Assembly: GCF_018881755.1 (NCBI RefSeq)
Contig: NZ_JACVPS010000009.1
Location: 1 to 64,000, forward strand
Length of the DNA stretch: 64,000 bases
Origin: Polynucleobacter finlandensis
GTDB taxonomy: Bacteria; Pseudomonadota; Gammaproteobacteria; Burkholderiales; Burkholderiaceae
Direction of reading: 5' to 3'
Below the pieces are notes generated by a model. The model made no database searches. It was not told where the DNA came from and worked only from the letters and a program-made list of their open reading frames with translations. Below, piece after piece: positions 27,408 to 39,559 of the stretch. The position numbers and the translations under genes were made by a program. Each line of letters starts with the position of its first letter. The stretch's first letter is position 1.

Positions 27408-28007
27408 ATGTCAGATCGCTTAAATCAACTTGCAGCAAACCTCGAGCGTGTTTTAGATAAACGCGTTCAGTCTATTGAGATTGCTTTAGGTGAAGTCACG
27501 GTTACGCTCAATGCTGATACTTATTACGAAGCTGCATTGCTCTTGCGTGATGACCCTGCTTTAGCGTTTGAACAACTCATTGACCTATGTGGCGTCGATT
27601 ACCAAGGTTTCCGTGATGGCGCATGGACTGGTCAACGTTTCGCTGCGGTGTCCCATTTATTGTCGATTGCTCACAACTGGCGTTTGCGTGTGCGTGCGTT
27701 TGCACCTGATGATAGCTATCCCGTAGTTGCTTCTGTGACGCCTGTTTGGAATAGTGCCAATTGGTTTGAGCGCGAAGCCTTTGACCTCTATGGCATCTTG
27801 TTTGAAGGTCATGACGATTTACGTCGCATCCTGACTGACTATGGTTTTGTTGGTCATCCATTTAGAAAAGATTTCCCAATCTCTGGCAATGTCGAAATGA
27901 TTTACGACCCAGAACTCAAGCGTGTTGTATACCAACCTGTGACCATTGAAGCGCGCGAAATTACGCCACGCGTCATTAGGGAAGAGCAGTACGGAGATCC
28001 GGTATAA
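27408..28007 (+). CDS. nuoC: NADH-quinone oxidoreductase subunit C
   Basis: This 199-residue peripheral-arm subunit has the signature [29 protein letters not shown] (about 126-154; named by position). It is a separate gene from nuoD, unlike in E. coli where the two are fused. ATG 27408 follows the nuoB stop with a one-base gap. Confidence 0.96.
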   Translation: MSDRLNQLAANLERVLDKRVQSIEIALGEVTVTLNADTYYEAALLLRDDPALAFEQLIDLCGVDYQGFRDGAWTGQRFAAVSHLLSIAHNWRLRVRAFAPDDSYPVVASVTPVWNSANWFEREAFDLYGILFEGHDDLRRILTDYGFVGHPFRKDFPISGNVEMIYDPELKRVVYQPVTIEAREITPRVIREEQYGDPV

Positions 28008-28010
28008 GCC

Positions 28011-29264
28011 ATGGCAGATATTAAGAACTACACCCTCAACTTTGGTCCTCAGCATCCTGCTGCCCATGGCGTATTACGCTTAGTGCTCGAGCTCGATGGT
28101 GAAGTGATTCAGCGTGCTGACCCACATATTGGTTTATTGCATCGCGCGACAGAAAAATTAGCAGAGACTCGTACTTGGATTCAGAACGTTCCTTATATGG
28201 ATCGCTTGGATTACGTCTCGATGATGTCCAATGAGCACGCTTATGTGTTAGCCATTGAAAAGTTATTGCAAGTTGATGTACCTTTGCGTGCGCAATACAT
28301 TCGTGTGATGTTTGATGAGTTGACACGTTTGCTCAATCACCTTTTGTGGATTGGCTGTCACGGCCTTGACGTTGGGGCGATGGCAGTCTTCTTGTACGCC
28401 TTCCGTGATCGTGAAGATATTTTCGATATGTATGAAGCGGTATCTGGCGCACGTATGCACGCTGCTTACTATCGTCCAGGTGGTGTATATCGCGATTTGC
28501 CAGATCAAATGGCGCAGTACAGCAAGAATAAGATTCGCAGTGCATCCGCTATTAAGCGTTTGAATGAAAACCGCAGCGGTACATTGCTCGATTTCATTGA
28601 AGAATTCTCAAGTCGCTTTGACGGTAATGTGGATGAATACTGCAATCTCTTAACAGATAACCGTATATGGAAGCAGCGCTTAGTTGGTATTGGTGTTGTC
28701 ACTCCTGAGCGTGCTTTACAGCTTGGTTTCACTGGCCCGATGTTGCGTGGCTCTGGTATCGAGTGGGACTTGCGCAGAAAACAACCATATGAAACTTACG
28801 ACAAACTTGAGTTTGATATTCCAGTCGGTGTAAACGGTGACTCATATGATCGCTACTTGATTCGTATGGAAGAGATGTATCAATCCAATCACATCATCAA
28901 ACAGTGTATTGCTTGGTTAAAAGCTAACCCAGGCCCTGTCATGAGCGATAACCATAAAGTAGCCCCGCCGAAGCGCGTGGATATGAAGACCAATATGGAA
29001 GAGTTGATTCATCACTTCAAACTCTTTACTGAAGGCATGCACGTCCCAGATGGTGAGGCTTACTCAGCAGTTGAGCATCCAAAAGGTGAGTTTGGTATTT
29101 ACCTGATTTCTGATGGCGCTAATAAGCCATACCGCATGAAGATTCGTGCTCCAGGATTTGTGCATCTCTCCGCAATGGATGAGATGTCACGCGGCCACAT
29201 GTTGGCTGATGCTGTAACCATTATTGGTACCCAAGATATCGTATTCGGGGAGATTGACCGCTAA
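28011..29264 (+). CDS. nuoD: NADH-quinone oxidoreductase subunit D
   Basis: The 417-residue 49-kDa subunit forms the quinone-binding pocket with NuoB. It has the N-terminal [14 protein letters not shown] and the C-terminal ...DIVFGEIDR typical of the family. It starts three bases after nuoC. Confidence 0.97.
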   Translation: MADIKNYTLNFGPQHPAAHGVLRLVLELDGEVIQRADPHIGLLHRATEKLAETRTWIQNVPYMDRLDYVSMMSNEHAYVLAIEKLLQVDVPLRAQYIRVMFDELTRLLNHLLWIGCHGLDVGAMAVFLYAFRDREDIFDMYEAVSGARMHAAYYRPGGVYRDLPDQMAQYSKNKIRSASAIKRLNENRSGTLLDFIEEFSSRFDGNVDEYCNLLTDNRIWKQRLVGIGVVTPERALQLGFTGPMLRGSGIEWDLRRKQPYETYDKLEFDIPVGVNGDSYDRYLIRMEEMYQSNHIIKQCIAWLKANPGPVMSDNHKVAPPKRVDMKTNMEELIHHFKLFTEGMHVPDGEAYSAVEHPKGEFGIYLISDGANKPYRMKIRAPGFVHLSAMDEMSRGHMLADAVTIIGTQDIVFGEIDR

Positions 29265-29285
29265 TAGCGCGCCAAGGATTATTTA

Positions 29286-29792
29286 ATGACAACAACTCTT
29301 CAACTTTCCGATAAAACGCTCGCAGACATTGCGCGCAATGTCGCGAAATATCCCCCAGAGCAAAAGCAATCTGCAGTGATGGCCGCTCTGATCGCTGCGC
29401 AATCTGAAATTGGTTGGGTTTCTCCAGAAGTCATCGAAGCTGTTGCTAGCATCTTAGGTATGCCAGCGATTGCCGTTGATGAAGTGGCAACCTTCTACAA
29501 CATGTACAACACCAAGCCTATTGGTAAGTACAAGTTGGTGATCTGTACAAACTTGCCATGCCAGTTAACGCATGGTGAAACAGCTGCAACTTATCTTAAA
29601 GAAACACTCGGTATTGGTTTTAATGAAACCACTCCCTGCGGTACTTTTACCTTAAAAGAGGGAGAGTGCATGGGTGCCTGCGGTGATTCACCGGTGATGT
29701 TGGTGAATGACAAGCGCATGTGTAGCTTTATGAGCAAAGAAAAGATTGATGCACTCTTAAATGAGTGCCGTGCAGAAGGGAAAGCATCATGA
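29286..29792 (+). CDS. nuoE: NADH-quinone oxidoreductase subunit E
   Basis: The 168-residue 24-kDa subunit holds the N1a [2Fe-2S] cluster. Its four ligands are seen in CTNLPC and CMGAC (about 81-86 and 122-126). It supports the FMN-binding NuoF. The stop overlaps the nuoF start (ATGA). Confidence 0.96.
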   Translation: MTTTLQLSDKTLADIARNVAKYPPEQKQSAVMAALIAAQSEIGWVSPEVIEAVASILGMPAIAVDEVATFYNMYNTKPIGKYKLVICTNLPCQLTHGETAATYLKETLGIGFNETTPCGTFTLKEGECMGACGDSPVMLVNDKRMCSFMSKEKIDALLNECRAEGKAS

Positions 29793-31087
29793 CCAGCTTG
29801 CACGATCGTCATATCAAACCTTTAATCCTTGCTGGATTGAATGGCGATAACTGGCGTTTAAAAGATTACGAAAGCCGCGGTGGCTATCAACAGCTGCGCC
29901 GCATCATCAATGACAAAGTTGCTCCCGATGCCATCATCGCCGAGTTAAAGGCTTCTTCATTGCGCGGCCGTGGAGGCGCGGGCTTCCCAACGGGATTGAA
30001 GTGGAGCTTTATGCCCCGTCAATTTCCAGGCGATAAATATCTAGTCTGTAATAGCGATGAAGGTGAGCCGGGTACTTTTAAAGACCGCGACATCATGCGT
30101 TACAACCCGCATGCATTGATCGAAGGCATGATCATTGGTGCGTACACCATGGGTATTGGCACTGGCTACAACTACATCCATGGCGAAATCTGGGAAACCT
30201 ATGCTCGTTTCGAAGAGGCTTTAGAAGAGGCTCGCGCCGCTGGTTATTTAGGTAACAAAATTCTGGGTAGTGATTTCAATTTCCAACTGCATGCATCTCC
30301 TGGTTGGGGTGCATACATCTGCGGTGAAGAAACTGCTTTATTGGAGTCGCTTGAAGGTAAGAAAGGTCAGCCACGCTTTAAGCCACCTTTCCCAGCAAGC
30401 TTTGGTTTGTATGGCAAGCCAACGACGATTAACAACACTGAAACATTTGCAGCCGTGCCATTCATCATGGCCATTGGTGGGCAAGCGTATTTAGAGCTTG
30501 GTAAACCCAATAACGGTGGCACGAAGATTTTCTCGGTATCTGGCGACGTTATGTATCCAGGTAACTATGAGATTCCATTGGGCACACCCTTTGCCGAGCT
30601 TTTGAAGTTGGCTGGCGGTATGCGTGATGGGAAAGCGATTAAAGCGGTGATTCCTGGTGGATCTTCTGCGCCAGTAGTTCCTGGTGCGCAGATGATGGAT
30701 CTGACTATGGATTACGACAGCATTGCTAAAGCAGGCTCGATGTTGGGTTCTGGTGCGGTAATCGTGATGAACGACACCCGTTGCATGGTGCGCGCCTTAG
30801 AGCGTTTGTCTTATTTCTATCACGAAGAGTCATGCGGTCAGTGCACCCCATGTCGTGAAGGTACGGGTTGGTTGTGGCGCATTGTTCACCGTATTGAGCA
30901 TGGCCAAGGCCGTCCGGAAGACTTGGATTTACTCAACGATGTAGCGGCAAATATTCAGGGTCGTACGATTTGCGCCTTGGGTGACGCAGCTGCTATGCCA
31001 GTTCGTGGCATGTTGAAGCATTACATGGATGAGTTTGCGTATCACGTAGAACATAAGCGCTGCTTAGATTCTGCGCAACCTTTATAA
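29789..31087 (+). CDS. nuoF: NADH-quinone oxidoreductase subunit F
   Basis: The 432-residue 51-kDa subunit oxidises NADH. It has the NADH/FMN-binding [13 protein letters not shown] and [14 protein letters not shown], and the N3 cluster ligands in [11 protein letters not shown] plus a later cysteine in TICALG. ATG 29789 overlaps the nuoE stop and is preferred to an upstream in-frame ATG that lies inside nuoE. Confidence 0.97.
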   Translation: MTSLHDRHIKPLILAGLNGDNWRLKDYESRGGYQQLRRIINDKVAPDAIIAELKASSLRGRGGAGFPTGLKWSFMPRQFPGDKYLVCNSDEGEPGTFKDRDIMRYNPHALIEGMIIGAYTMGIGTGYNYIHGEIWETYARFEEALEEARAAGYLGNKILGSDFNFQLHASPGWGAYICGEETALLESLEGKKGQPRFKPPFPASFGLYGKPTTINNTETFAAVPFIMAIGGQAYLELGKPNNGGTKIFSVSGDVMYPGNYEIPLGTPFAELLKLAGGMRDGKAIKAVIPGGSSAPVVPGAQMMDLTMDYDSIAKAGSMLGSGAVIVMNDTRCMVRALERLSYFYHEESCGQCTPCREGTGWLWRIVHRIEHGQGRPEDLDLLNDVAANIQGRTICALGDAAAMPVRGMLKHYMDEFAYHVEHKRCLDSAQPL

Positions 31088-31114
31088 AAGATATTGAGCA
31101 CGGGACTTCATAAA

Positions 31115-33439
31115 GTGAGCATGGTAGAAATCGAATTAGATGGCAAGATAGTAGATGTTCCGCAAGGTTCTACGGTGATGCACGCCGCGGCTAAGCTCGG
31201 CAGCTACATCCCTCACTTCTGCTATCACAAGAAATTGTCTATTGCTGCTAACTGCCGCATGTGCTTGGTTGAAGTAGAGAAAGCTCCAAAACCATTGCCT
31301 GCTTGTGCAACACCAGTAACGCAAGGCATGAAAGTCTTTACGCATTCCGCTAAAGCGGTAGAAGCGCAGCGCTCTGTGATGGAGTTCTTGCTCATTAACC
31401 ACCCATTGGATTGCCCAATTTGCGATCAAGGTGGTGAGTGCCAATTGCAAGACTTAGCTGTGGGATACGGTAAATCTGAATCTCGCTACGACGAAGAGAA
31501 GCGCGTTGTCTTTCATAAGAATGTTGGACCGCTCATCTCGATGCAAGAGATGTCACGTTGTATTCATTGCACCCGTTGTGTACGTTTTGGTCAAGAAGTG
31601 GCCGGCGTGATGGAATTGGGTATGGTCAATCGTGGTGAGCATTCAGAAATCACCACCTTCCTTGGCCAAACGATTGATTCAGAGTTATCTGGAAACATGA
31701 TTGATATATGCCCAGTAGGCGCATTGACCAGCAAGCCATTCCGCTATGCAGCCCGTACTTGGGAGTTGGGCCGTAAGCGCTCAGTCAGCCCACACGATAG
31801 TTTGGGTAGCAACACTACCATTCAAACCAAAGCAAACAAAGTGATGCGTGTCGTTGCTTTAGAAAACGAAGCCATCAATGAGTGCTGGATTAGCGATCGT
31901 GATCGTTTTGCGTATGAAGGTTTAAATAGTGCAGATCGTGTCACAACGCCAATGGTGAAACAGGGCGGTCAGTGGTTAGAAACAGATTGGGAATCTGCCA
32001 TGGATTATGTGGCACATTCACTCAAAACGATTTCTGCTGAGAGCGGTCCTGAAGCAGTAGCTGCTTTAGCGCATCCAATCTCCAGCACTGAAGAGCTATA
32101 CCTTCTCCAGAAATTAATTCGTGGCTTGGGTTCAAACCAAGTTGAAGCCCGTTTACGCCAAACTGATGTGAAGGGTGCAGCCGCGGCTCCATGGCTCGGC
32201 ATGACAGTGGCTAAATTAAGCGAGCTTGATCGCGCCTTGGTCATTGGTAGCTTCTTACGCAAAGATCAGCCAGTGATCGCAGCCCGTTTACGCACAGCGA
32301 CTAAGCGTGGTTTAGTGGTGCACCGTATCGATGCTGGCGGCGACGATTGGTTAATCCCAACTGCTGCAAGTATTTCTGCCACACCAAGCGCTTGGTTAAA
32401 TGCTTTGAGCGAAGTCGCTCTAGCAGTTGCTAAAGCCAAATCGGTTGCAGCTCCAGCGGGCACTTTTAATTTGCCGATTTCTGCAGCAGCTCAATCAGTT
32501 GCAGATAGCTTGATTTCTGGTGCGACAACAGCGGTATTACTAGGTTCTGCTGCGATTGCCCATCCTCATGCAACAGACTTACATGTATTAGCGCAGTTCA
32601 TTGCTGAGCAAACTGGTGCTACCTTAGGCTTCTTGCCGGTAGGTGGTAATGCAGTCGGCGCTGGCTTGGTCGGTGCAAACGGTGCTGGCGTGGATTCAGT
32701 TCTATCTGGCGAGCGTCGTGCAGTCATCTTGATGAATCTTGAGCCTGACTCTGATTTACCTAACCCACAACAGGCCAGAGTAGCTTTAGCTAAAGCAAAC
32801 ACTGTAATCGCATTCAGCGCTTATAAGAGCGCTGATATCCTGGAAGTGGCCGATGTGATTCTGCCAATTACTGCTTTCACTGAAACAGTTTCTACATTTG
32901 TGAATGCTGAAGGCAGAATCCAAACGATTCAGCCTGCAGTCAAGCCTTTGGGTGACTCTCGTCCAGCATGGAAAGTATTGCGTGTGCTTGGCGGCCTACT
33001 GAATTTAGACGGCTTCCTCTACAACATGCCTGAAGAAGTATTGGGCGATGCGCTGGGTGATAACTACTGCACCAAGTTGAGTAACCAAGCAACTGTTAAT
33101 GCTTTGGCAAACGGTAATTTGGCGCCATTAAATGGCTTAGAGCGCTTGGCAGATGTGAATATCTATGCAGGCGATCAAATTGTTCGTCGCTCATCAGCAT
33201 TGCACTTAACGCGTGATGCTAAACGGGGCAATCAAGTTGGCTTAGGTCAAAAACTCTTTACTGAATTGGGATTAAAAGAGGGTGATGCTGTGCGCGTAAC
33301 TCAAGGATCTCAATCAGTGGATTTACCAGCAACATTGGAAGCAAGTTTGGCTGCTGGTTCGGTACGGATTTCTGCGGGCACTACAGCTAGTGCGAAATTA
33401 GGATCGATGTTTGGTCCTGTAACTGTCAGCAAGGCATAA
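31115..33439 (+). CDS. nuoG: NADH-quinone oxidoreductase subunit G
   Basis: The 75-kDa subunit, about 774 residues, carries several Fe-S clusters. It has an N-terminal [2Fe-2S] ferredoxin domain ([15 protein letters not shown]), a His/Cys cluster region ([18 protein letters not shown]), a 2x[4Fe-4S]-type region ([11 protein letters not shown]) and a C-terminal molybdopterin-like domain. Three starts are possible: TTG 31094, GTG 31115 and ATG 31121. GTG 31115 has GGGA nine bases upstream; homologues usually begin at MVEIE (31121). Confidence 0.95.
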   Translation: MSMVEIELDGKIVDVPQGSTVMHAAAKLGSYIPHFCYHKKLSIAANCRMCLVEVEKAPKPLPACATPVTQGMKVFTHSAKAVEAQRSVMEFLLINHPLDCPICDQGGECQLQDLAVGYGKSESRYDEEKRVVFHKNVGPLISMQEMSRCIHCTRCVRFGQEVAGVMELGMVNRGEHSEITTFLGQTIDSELSGNMIDICPVGALTSKPFRYAARTWELGRKRSVSPHDSLGSNTTIQTKANKVMRVVALENEAINECWISDRDRFAYEGLNSADRVTTPMVKQGGQWLETDWESAMDYVAHSLKTISAESGPEAVAALAHPISSTEELYLLQKLIRGLGSNQVEARLRQTDVKGAAAAPWLGMTVAKLSELDRALVIGSFLRKDQPVIAARLRTATKRGLVVHRIDAGGDDWLIPTAASISATPSAWLNALSEVALAVAKAKSVAAPAGTFNLPISAAAQSVADSLISGATTAVLLGSAAIAHPHATDLHVLAQFIAEQTGATLGFLPVGGNAVGAGLVGANGAGVDSVLSGERRAVILMNLEPDSDLPNPQQARVALAKANTVIAFSAYKSADILEVADVILPITAFTETVSTFVNAEGRIQTIQPAVKPLGDSRPAWKVLRVLGGLLNLDGFLYNMPEEVLGDALGDNYCTKLSNQATVNALANGNLAPLNGLERLADVNIYAGDQIVRRSSALHLTRDAKRGNQVGLGQKLFTELGLKEGDAVRVTQGSQSVDLPATLEASLAAGSVRISAGTTASAKLGSMFGPVTVSKA

Positions 33440-33447
33440 GGGACGAG

Positions 33448-34521
33448 ATGGATAATTTCTTGAACCTCGTTACAACCCAAGGCGAAGCCATTTTTGGCTC
33501 CCTGTGGCCCCTCGTTTGGGCTTTAGTCAGAATCGTCATCATCGTATTACCGATGTTTGGCTGCGTTGCCTACCTCACACTGTGGGAACGTAAGCTGATT
33601 GGCTGGATGCACATTCGTCTGGGACCAAACCGCGTAGGTCCTTTAGGTTTGCTGCAGCCAATCGCTGATGCATTAAAACTGTTGCTCAAAGAGGTCATCA
33701 CGCCTGCGCAAGCAAGCAAAGTGCTTTATTTCATTGCTCCAGTCATGGTGATCATGCCTGCGTTTGCAGCCTGGGCTGTTATTCCTTTCCAAGCCAAGAT
33801 GGTTTTGGCTGATGTCAATGCCGGCCTCTTGTATGTCATGGCGATTTCTTCGGTTGGTGTCTACGGCGTGATTTTGGCGGGTTGGTCATCTAACTCTAAA
33901 TATCCATTCCTTGGTGCAATGCGTGCCTCATCACAAATGATCTCTTATGAGATTGCGATGGGCTTTGCTCTAGTGACGGTATTGCTCACATCAGGCTCTT
34001 TGAACCTCAGCACTGTTGTGGCTTCGCAAGAGCAGGGTTATTTCGCTAGCATGGGCTTGAACTTCCTCTCTTGGAACTGGTTGCCATTGCTGCCAATGTT
34101 CTTGATTTACTTTATCTCTGGTGTAGCTGAAACCAACCGTCATCCATTTGACGTGGTGGAGGGTGAGTCTGAGATTGTTGCTGGCCACATGGTTGAGTAT
34201 TCTGGAATGGCTTTTGCGATGTTCTTCTTGGCTGAATACGCCAACATGATCTTGATCGCAGCATTATCAGCAACGATGTTCTTAGGTGGCTGGTTGCCGA
34301 TTGTTGATTTACCAATCTTGCGTGATATTCCAGGCTTCTTCTGGTTGTTCGGCAAGACATTCTTCCTCTTGTCTTGTGTGATCTGGTTGCGTGCCACATT
34401 GCCACGCTATCGCTATGACCAAATCATGCGCTTGGGTTGGAAGATCTTTATTCCCATCTCTGTATTTTGGGTGGTTGTCGTCGGCGCGTGGGTGGTATCC
34501 CCATGGAATATCTGGAAATAA
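33448..34521 (+). CDS. nuoH: NADH-quinone oxidoreductase subunit H
   Basis: This 357-residue membrane subunit has about eight helices. It links the peripheral arm to the membrane arm and lines the quinone entry channel. Motifs include [20 protein letters not shown] and the acidic loop [19 protein letters not shown] (about 230-248). Confidence 0.97.
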   Translation: MDNFLNLVTTQGEAIFGSLWPLVWALVRIVIIVLPMFGCVAYLTLWERKLIGWMHIRLGPNRVGPLGLLQPIADALKLLLKEVITPAQASKVLYFIAPVMVIMPAFAAWAVIPFQAKMVLADVNAGLLYVMAISSVGVYGVILAGWSSNSKYPFLGAMRASSQMISYEIAMGFALVTVLLTSGSLNLSTVVASQEQGYFASMGLNFLSWNWLPLLPMFLIYFISGVAETNRHPFDVVEGESEIVAGHMVEYSGMAFAMFFLAEYANMILIAALSATMFLGGWLPIVDLPILRDIPGFFWLFGKTFFLLSCVIWLRATLPRYRYDQIMRLGWKIFIPISVFWVVVVGAWVVSPWNIWK

Positions 34522-34532
34522 GTTGATCAATC

Positions 34533-35024
34533 ATGTTTAAGAAAATTTCCCAATTCCTCAATAGCTTGATGCTCAAAGAGATCTTGATCGGTATGTCTAT
34601 TACCGGTCGTTACCTCTTTAAGCCAAAAATCACGATTCAATATCCAGAAGAGAAGACTCCTCTGTCACCACGCTTTCGCGGCTTGCATGCCTTGCGCCGT
34701 TACGAGAGCGGGGAAGAGCGCTGCATTGGCTGCAAACTCTGTGAAGCAGTATGTCCTGCATACGCCATCACGATTGAGACTGATGAGCGTGATGATGGTA
34801 CTCGCCGTACCACTCGCTATGACATCGATTTAACCAAGTGCATTTTCTGTGGTTTCTGTGAAGAAGCTTGCCCAGTAGATGCGATTGTTGAGACCAATAT
34901 CTTTGAATACTTTGGTGATAAGCGTGGCGATTTGTATTTCACAAAAGAAATGCTCTTGGCTGTGGGTGATCGCTATGAAACAGATATTGCCGCCAACCGC
35001 GCTGCTGATGCGCCTTATCGTTAA
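34533..35024 (+). CDS. nuoI: NADH-quinone oxidoreductase subunit I
   Basis: The 163-residue protein carries two [4Fe-4S] clusters (N6a, N6b). The two ferredoxin motifs are [12 protein letters not shown] and [12 protein letters not shown]. It starts 11 bases after nuoH. Confidence 0.97.
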   Translation: MFKKISQFLNSLMLKEILIGMSITGRYLFKPKITIQYPEEKTPLSPRFRGLHALRRYESGEERCIGCKLCEAVCPAYAITIETDERDDGTRRTTRYDIDLTKCIFCGFCEEACPVDAIVETNIFEYFGDKRGDLYFTKEMLLAVGDRYETDIAANRAADAPYR

Positions 35025-35045
35025 TCGAATAGAGCAAACATTCAT

Positions 35046-35693
35046 ATGACATTCGATACCTCCTTCCTCTTCCCAGTCTTCTTTTATGCCTTTGCCGGTT
35101 TGCTGGTGATTTCTGCTGTGCGTGTGGTGACAGCGCGTAACCCAATTCATGCGGCCTTGTTCTTGGTTCTGGCTTTCTTCTGTGCTTCTGGCTTATGGAT
35201 GCTGCTCAAGGCTGAGTTCTTGAGTTTGGCCCTGATTCTGGTTTATGTAGGCGCAGTGATGGTGCTCTTCTTGTTTGTGGTCATGATGCTTGACCTCGAT
35301 ATTGAGCATTTACGCAGAGACTTCAAAAAATTCCTACCTATCGCTTTCTTGATGGGCGTAGTGATTGTTCTTGAGCTATCGATTGTCTTGATTCGTAGTT
35401 TTATTGGCACAACAGCACCAGTGCAACCCATGCTGGAAGAGCTTGGTAATAGTAATACCCATGCTTTGGGTATGTTGATCTTTGTTGATTATGTCTATGC
35501 CTTTGAGGTTGCTGGTGTGATCCTCTTGGTAGCAATCATTGCTGCAGTTGCCTTGACGCTGCGCAATCGCAAAGATGCTAAGTCACAAGACATCTCCTAT
35601 CAGGTCAATGTGGTTGCTGCTGACCGCATGCGGATGGTGAAGATGGATAGCGATATGGCTGCAAAGCAAGATGCTAGAGGGGAGAAGAAATGA
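35046..35693 (+). CDS. nuoJ: NADH-quinone oxidoreductase subunit J
   Basis: A 215-residue membrane subunit with five helices, including the conserved [20 protein letters not shown]. The C-terminal 45 residues are hydrophilic and longer than in the E. coli protein. The stop overlaps nuoK (ATGA). Confidence 0.95.
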   Translation: MTFDTSFLFPVFFYAFAGLLVISAVRVVTARNPIHAALFLVLAFFCASGLWMLLKAEFLSLALILVYVGAVMVLFLFVVMMLDLDIEHLRRDFKKFLPIAFLMGVVIVLELSIVLIRSFIGTTAPVQPMLEELGNSNTHALGMLIFVDYVYAFEVAGVILLVAIIAAVALTLRNRKDAKSQDISYQVNVVAADRMRMVKMDSDMAAKQDARGEKK

Positions 35694-35998
35694 ACATTAC
35701 CCTGGCTCACTACTTAGTGCTTGGTGCAATTTTGTTTGCGACTAGCGTGATTGGTATTTTCTTAAACCGTAAGAACGTCATCGTGCTCTTAATGTGCATC
35801 GAGTTAATGCTTCTCTCGGTGAACATGAACTTCGTTGCCTTCTCCCATTACTTGGGCGATATGGCTGGTCAAGTATTCGTATTCTTTATTTTGACTGTGG
35901 CTGCTGCGGAAGCGGCGATTGGTTTGGCAATCTTGGTAGTGCTCTTCCGTAAGGTTGACACCATCAATGCTGAAGACCTTGACCACTTAAAAGGCTAG
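35690..35998 (+). CDS. nuoK: NADH-quinone oxidoreductase subunit K
   Basis: 102 residues, MrpC-like, with three helices. It holds the two buried glutamates of the proton path, in [13 protein letters not shown] and [11 protein letters not shown]. Coupled to nuoJ by ATGA overlap and two bases before nuoL. Confidence 0.96.
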   Translation: MNITLAHYLVLGAILFATSVIGIFLNRKNVIVLLMCIELMLLSVNMNFVAFSHYLGDMAGQVFVFFILTVAAAEAAIGLAILVVLFRKVDTINAEDLDHLKG

Positions 35999-36000
35999 TA

Positions 36001-38058
36001 ATGCAATTGACCTTAACTCTTCCTGTCCTCTGTGCCATTCCACTGGCGCCATTGCTTGGCTCTGCGATTGCCGGCCTTCTAGGTACTAAGCTTGGTGGTA
36101 ACCGAATCGGGCATGGCGCATGCCAGTTTGTGACCATTCTGGGTGTGATGATCGCCTTTGTTTTGTCTTGCAACGTACTCGTGCAGGTCATGGATGGTTT
36201 CTACTTCAACGGTACCGTGTATCGCTGGATGCAGTTGGGTGAGCTCAATCTGGATATTGGTTTCCTGATCGATCCACTCACAGCCACGATGATGTGTGTT
36301 GTGACCTTTGTATCTTTGATGGTTCATATCTACACCATTGGTTACATGAAGGGTGAAGAGGGTTACAACCGTTTCTTCTCCTATATCTCCTTATTTACCT
36401 TCGCCATGTTGATGTTGGTGATGAGTAATAACCTCTTGCAACTCTTCTTCGGATGGGAAGCGGTAGGCGTTGTGTCTTACCTGTTGATTGGTTTCTATTT
36501 TGAACGCCAGTCAGCTGTATTTGCCAACATGAAGGCCTTCTTGGTGAACCGCGTAGGTGACTTTGGTTTCATCTTAGGCATTGGCTTGTTATTGGCTAGC
36601 ACCGGTTCGATGAACTATGACGCGATCTTTGCGCAGAACACTGCCTTGGCAGCCCAAGTATTGCCGGGCACTAGCTGGAGCTTATTGACCGTTGCCTGTA
36701 TCTGCCTCTTCATCGGCGCGATGGGTAAATCAGCTCAGTTTCCATTGCACGTCTGGTTGCCAGATTCCATGGAAGGCCCAACCCCAATTTCTGCATTGAT
36801 TCACGCTGCAACCATGGTTACCGCCGGCATCTTCATGGTAGCTCGCATGTCACCTCTCTTTGAGTTGTCTGACACTGCTTTGAGTTTCATTGTCATCATT
36901 GGCTCCATTACAGCCCTCTTTATGGGTTTCCTCGGTATTGTGCAAAACGATATCAAGCGCGTGGTTGCGTATTCAACCTTGTCTCAATTGGGTTACATGA
37001 CTGTGGCGCTAGGTGTATCAGCTTATCCAGTCGCCATCTTCCATTTGATGACGCACGCATTCTTCAAAGCACTCCTGTTCCTTGCTGCTGGTAGCGTCAT
37101 TTTAGGAATGCACCATGAGCAAGATATGCGCAAGATGGGTGGCCTGTGGAAATACATGCCAATTACCTGCTTGATGATGTTGCTCGGCAACCTTGCATTG
37201 ATCGGCACGCCATTCTTCTCTGGCTTTTACTCCAAAGATTCGATTATTGAAGCGGTAGCTGCAAGCCATATCGCGGGATCTGGATTTGCTTACTTCGCAG
37301 TCATGGCGAGCGTCTTTGTAACAGCTTTGTATTCATTCCGCCTGTACTTCTATGTATTCCATGGCAAAGCCCGCTGGGGACATGATTCTCATGCGCACGA
37401 TCATCACCATGACCACGCAGAGCAGGGCGATGACCACGCACACCATGGTCTAGCTCCAGGTCAAAAGCCACACGAATCTCCATTAGTAGTGACCTTGCCA
37501 TTGATTCTCCTGGCAATTCCATCGGTGATTATTGGCTTCTACACGATTGAGCCAATGTTATTTGGTCAGTTCTTCGGCGATTCCATATTTGTCGATATCA
37601 GCAAACACCCAGCGATGGTTGAGCTTGCAGAAGAATTCCATGGCCCAATCGCGATGGCCATTCATGCATTTACTTCACCAGTCTTGCTATTGGTTGCACT
37701 CGGTGTGTTGACTGCTGCCATCGGTTACCTCTGGATGCCGAAGTTGCCTGCTAAGTTTGCAGAAACATTTGCACCCATCAAGAAGTTGTTGGACAACAAA
37801 TACTATCTCGATGATTTGAACCAAGCCGTATTTGCTAAGGGCTTGCTTTGGATCGGTGGTGTCTTGTGGCATCGCGGTGACCAGAAGGTTATCGATGGTT
37901 TCTTAGTTAACGGCAGTGCGCATGTCGTTGGGCGTTTTGCTGGTGTGATTCGCCATTTGCAATCCGGTTATCTCTATCACTATGCTTTCGCGATGATTGC
38001 GGGCTTGGCGGTATTGTTAGCTTGGGTTTTGTACGCTTACCTGCCTTTTGTTCGCTAG
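36001..38058 (+). CDS. nuoL: NADH-quinone oxidoreductase subunit L
   Basis: This 685-residue antiporter-like proton-pumping subunit lies at the distal end of the membrane arm and ends with the long lateral helix. Conserved segments are GWEAVGVVSYLLIGF and AMGKSAQFPLHVWLPDSMEGPT (about 240-261). A histidine-rich loop (about residues 460-483, some ten His) sits between two helices in the C-terminal part. Confidence 0.97.
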   Translation: MQLTLTLPVLCAIPLAPLLGSAIAGLLGTKLGGNRIGHGACQFVTILGVMIAFVLSCNVLVQVMDGFYFNGTVYRWMQLGELNLDIGFLIDPLTATMMCVVTFVSLMVHIYTIGYMKGEEGYNRFFSYISLFTFAMLMLVMSNNLLQLFFGWEAVGVVSYLLIGFYFERQSAVFANMKAFLVNRVGDFGFILGIGLLLASTGSMNYDAIFAQNTALAAQVLPGTSWSLLTVACICLFIGAMGKSAQFPLHVWLPDSMEGPTPISALIHAATMVTAGIFMVARMSPLFELSDTALSFIVIIGSITALFMGFLGIVQNDIKRVVAYSTLSQLGYMTVALGVSAYPVAIFHLMTHAFFKALLFLAAGSVILGMHHEQDMRKMGGLWKYMPITCLMMLLGNLALIGTPFFSGFYSKDSIIEAVAASHIAGSGFAYFAVMASVFVTALYSFRLYFYVFHGKARWGHDSHAHDHHHDHAEQGDDHAHHGLAPGQKPHESPLVVTLPLILLAIPSVIIGFYTIEPMLFGQFFGDSIFVDISKHPAMVELAEEFHGPIAMAIHAFTSPVLLLVALGVLTAAIGYLWMPKLPAKFAETFAPIKKLLDNKYYLDDLNQAVFAKGLLWIGGVLWHRGDQKVIDGFLVNGSAHVVGRFAGVIRHLQSGYLYHYAFAMIAGLAVLLAWVLYAYLPFVR

Positions 38059-38082
38059 GCCTTTGTTACTTAAGTAGCCACT

Positions 38083-39549
38083 ATGATTCTTTCATTCGCC
38101 ATCTGGATCCCGATTTTCTTCGGACTCATCATTTTGTTTTATGGGTCAGAGAAGCCGACTGCCGGTGTTCGCTGGTTAGCGCTGGTCGGCTCTGTGATTG
38201 GCTTTATCGCAACCTTGCCTTTGATCATTCAGTTTGATATTGCCAACCCTGGCATGCAGTTCGTCGAGAAGATTAGCTGGATTCCGCGTTATGACATCAA
38301 CTACCACTTGGGTATTGATGGCATTTCTGTTTGGTTCATTGTGCTGACGGCATTTATCAACATTTTTGTGGTGATTGCTTCTTGGCAATCGATTACTACT
38401 AAAGTTTCCCAATACATGGCTTCATTCATGATCCTTTCGGGTCTGATGATTGGTGTATTTGCGGCATTAGATGCATTGCTGTTCTACGTATTTTTCGAAG
38501 CCACCTTGATCCCGATGTACATCATCATCGGTGTGTGGGGCGGTCATAACCGTATCTATGCGGCATTTAAGTTCTTCTTGTACACCTTGCTTGGCTCCTT
38601 GCTAACTTTGGTTGCCATGCTGTACCTGTACAACGTAACCAATACCTTTGATATTGCAGCTTGGCAAAATGCCCGCCTCGATATCGTTGAGCAGATTTTG
38701 TTGTTCTTTGCCTTCTTCATGGCGTTTGCTGTGAAGGTGCCAATGTGGCCATTGCATACTTGGTTGCCTGACGTTCACGTTGAGGCGCCAACCGGCGGCT
38801 CAGTAGTCTTGGCAGCGATTATGTTGAAACTCGGTGCTTATGGCTTCTTGCGGTTTTCATTACCCATTGCGCCAGATGCGAGCCAATACCTCGGCCCATT
38901 TGTAATCTTCTTATCTCTTGTAGCTGTGATCTATGTTGGCGCTGTTGCCCTCGTTCAGAAGGATATGAAAAAACTCGTGGCTTACTCATCAGTGGCGCAC
39001 ATGGGTTTTGTAACTCTTGGCTTCTTTATGTTTAGTCCGCTTGGCATTGAGGGCGGTATTGTGCAAATGATTTCACACGGCTTTGTGGCTGGTGCCATGT
39101 TCCTCTGTATCGGCGTGCTTTATGACCGTATGCATACCCGTCAAATTGCCGATTTCGGTGGCGTAGTGCATCGCATGCCTGCCTTCACAGCATTTGCCGT
39201 ATTGATGGCGATGGCCAACTGTGGTTTACCAGCGACTTCCGGTTTCGTAGGTGAGTTTATGGTGATTTTGGCGGCAGTTGACTATGATTTCGTGATCGGT
39301 ATCTTGGCTGCTACCGCATTGATTCTTGGTGCCGCTTATTCCTTGTGGATGGTCAAGCGCGTGTTCTTTGGCACAGTCAATAACAAGCATGTTGAGGAGC
39401 TGCAAGACCTCAACGGTCGCGAGTATTTCATGATGGCTGTATTGACGATTTGCGTGATTGGTATGGGTGTGTATCCAAAACCATTCACTGACATTATTCA
39501 TCCAGCTGTAATTAATCTGCTACAGCACGTTGCTGTCAGCAAACTCTGA
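38083..39549 (+). CDS. nuoM: NADH-quinone oxidoreductase subunit M
   Basis: The 488-residue antiporter-like proton-pumping subunit has about 14 helices. The key glutamate is in FFEATLIPMYIIIG and the key lysine region in VKVPMWPLHTWLPDVHVEAPT (about 220-240). It starts 24 bases after nuoL. Confidence 0.97.
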   Translation: MILSFAIWIPIFFGLIILFYGSEKPTAGVRWLALVGSVIGFIATLPLIIQFDIANPGMQFVEKISWIPRYDINYHLGIDGISVWFIVLTAFINIFVVIASWQSITTKVSQYMASFMILSGLMIGVFAALDALLFYVFFEATLIPMYIIIGVWGGHNRIYAAFKFFLYTLLGSLLTLVAMLYLYNVTNTFDIAAWQNARLDIVEQILLFFAFFMAFAVKVPMWPLHTWLPDVHVEAPTGGSVVLAAIMLKLGAYGFLRFSLPIAPDASQYLGPFVIFLSLVAVIYVGAVALVQKDMKKLVAYSSVAHMGFVTLGFFMFSPLGIEGGIVQMISHGFVAGAMFLCIGVLYDRMHTRQIADFGGVVHRMPAFTAFAVLMAMANCGLPATSGFVGEFMVILAAVDYDFVIGILAATALILGAAYSLWMVKRVFFGTVNNKHVEELQDLNGREYFMMAVLTICVIGMGVYPKPFTDIIHPAVINLLQHVAVSKL

Positions 39550-39559
39550 GTAAAAGCAA

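Noticed and set aside
28036..28545. Several antisense open frames within nuoD and other nuo genes
   Set aside because: They are mirror frames of strongly conserved complex I genes with no ribosome-binding sites or protein-like composition.
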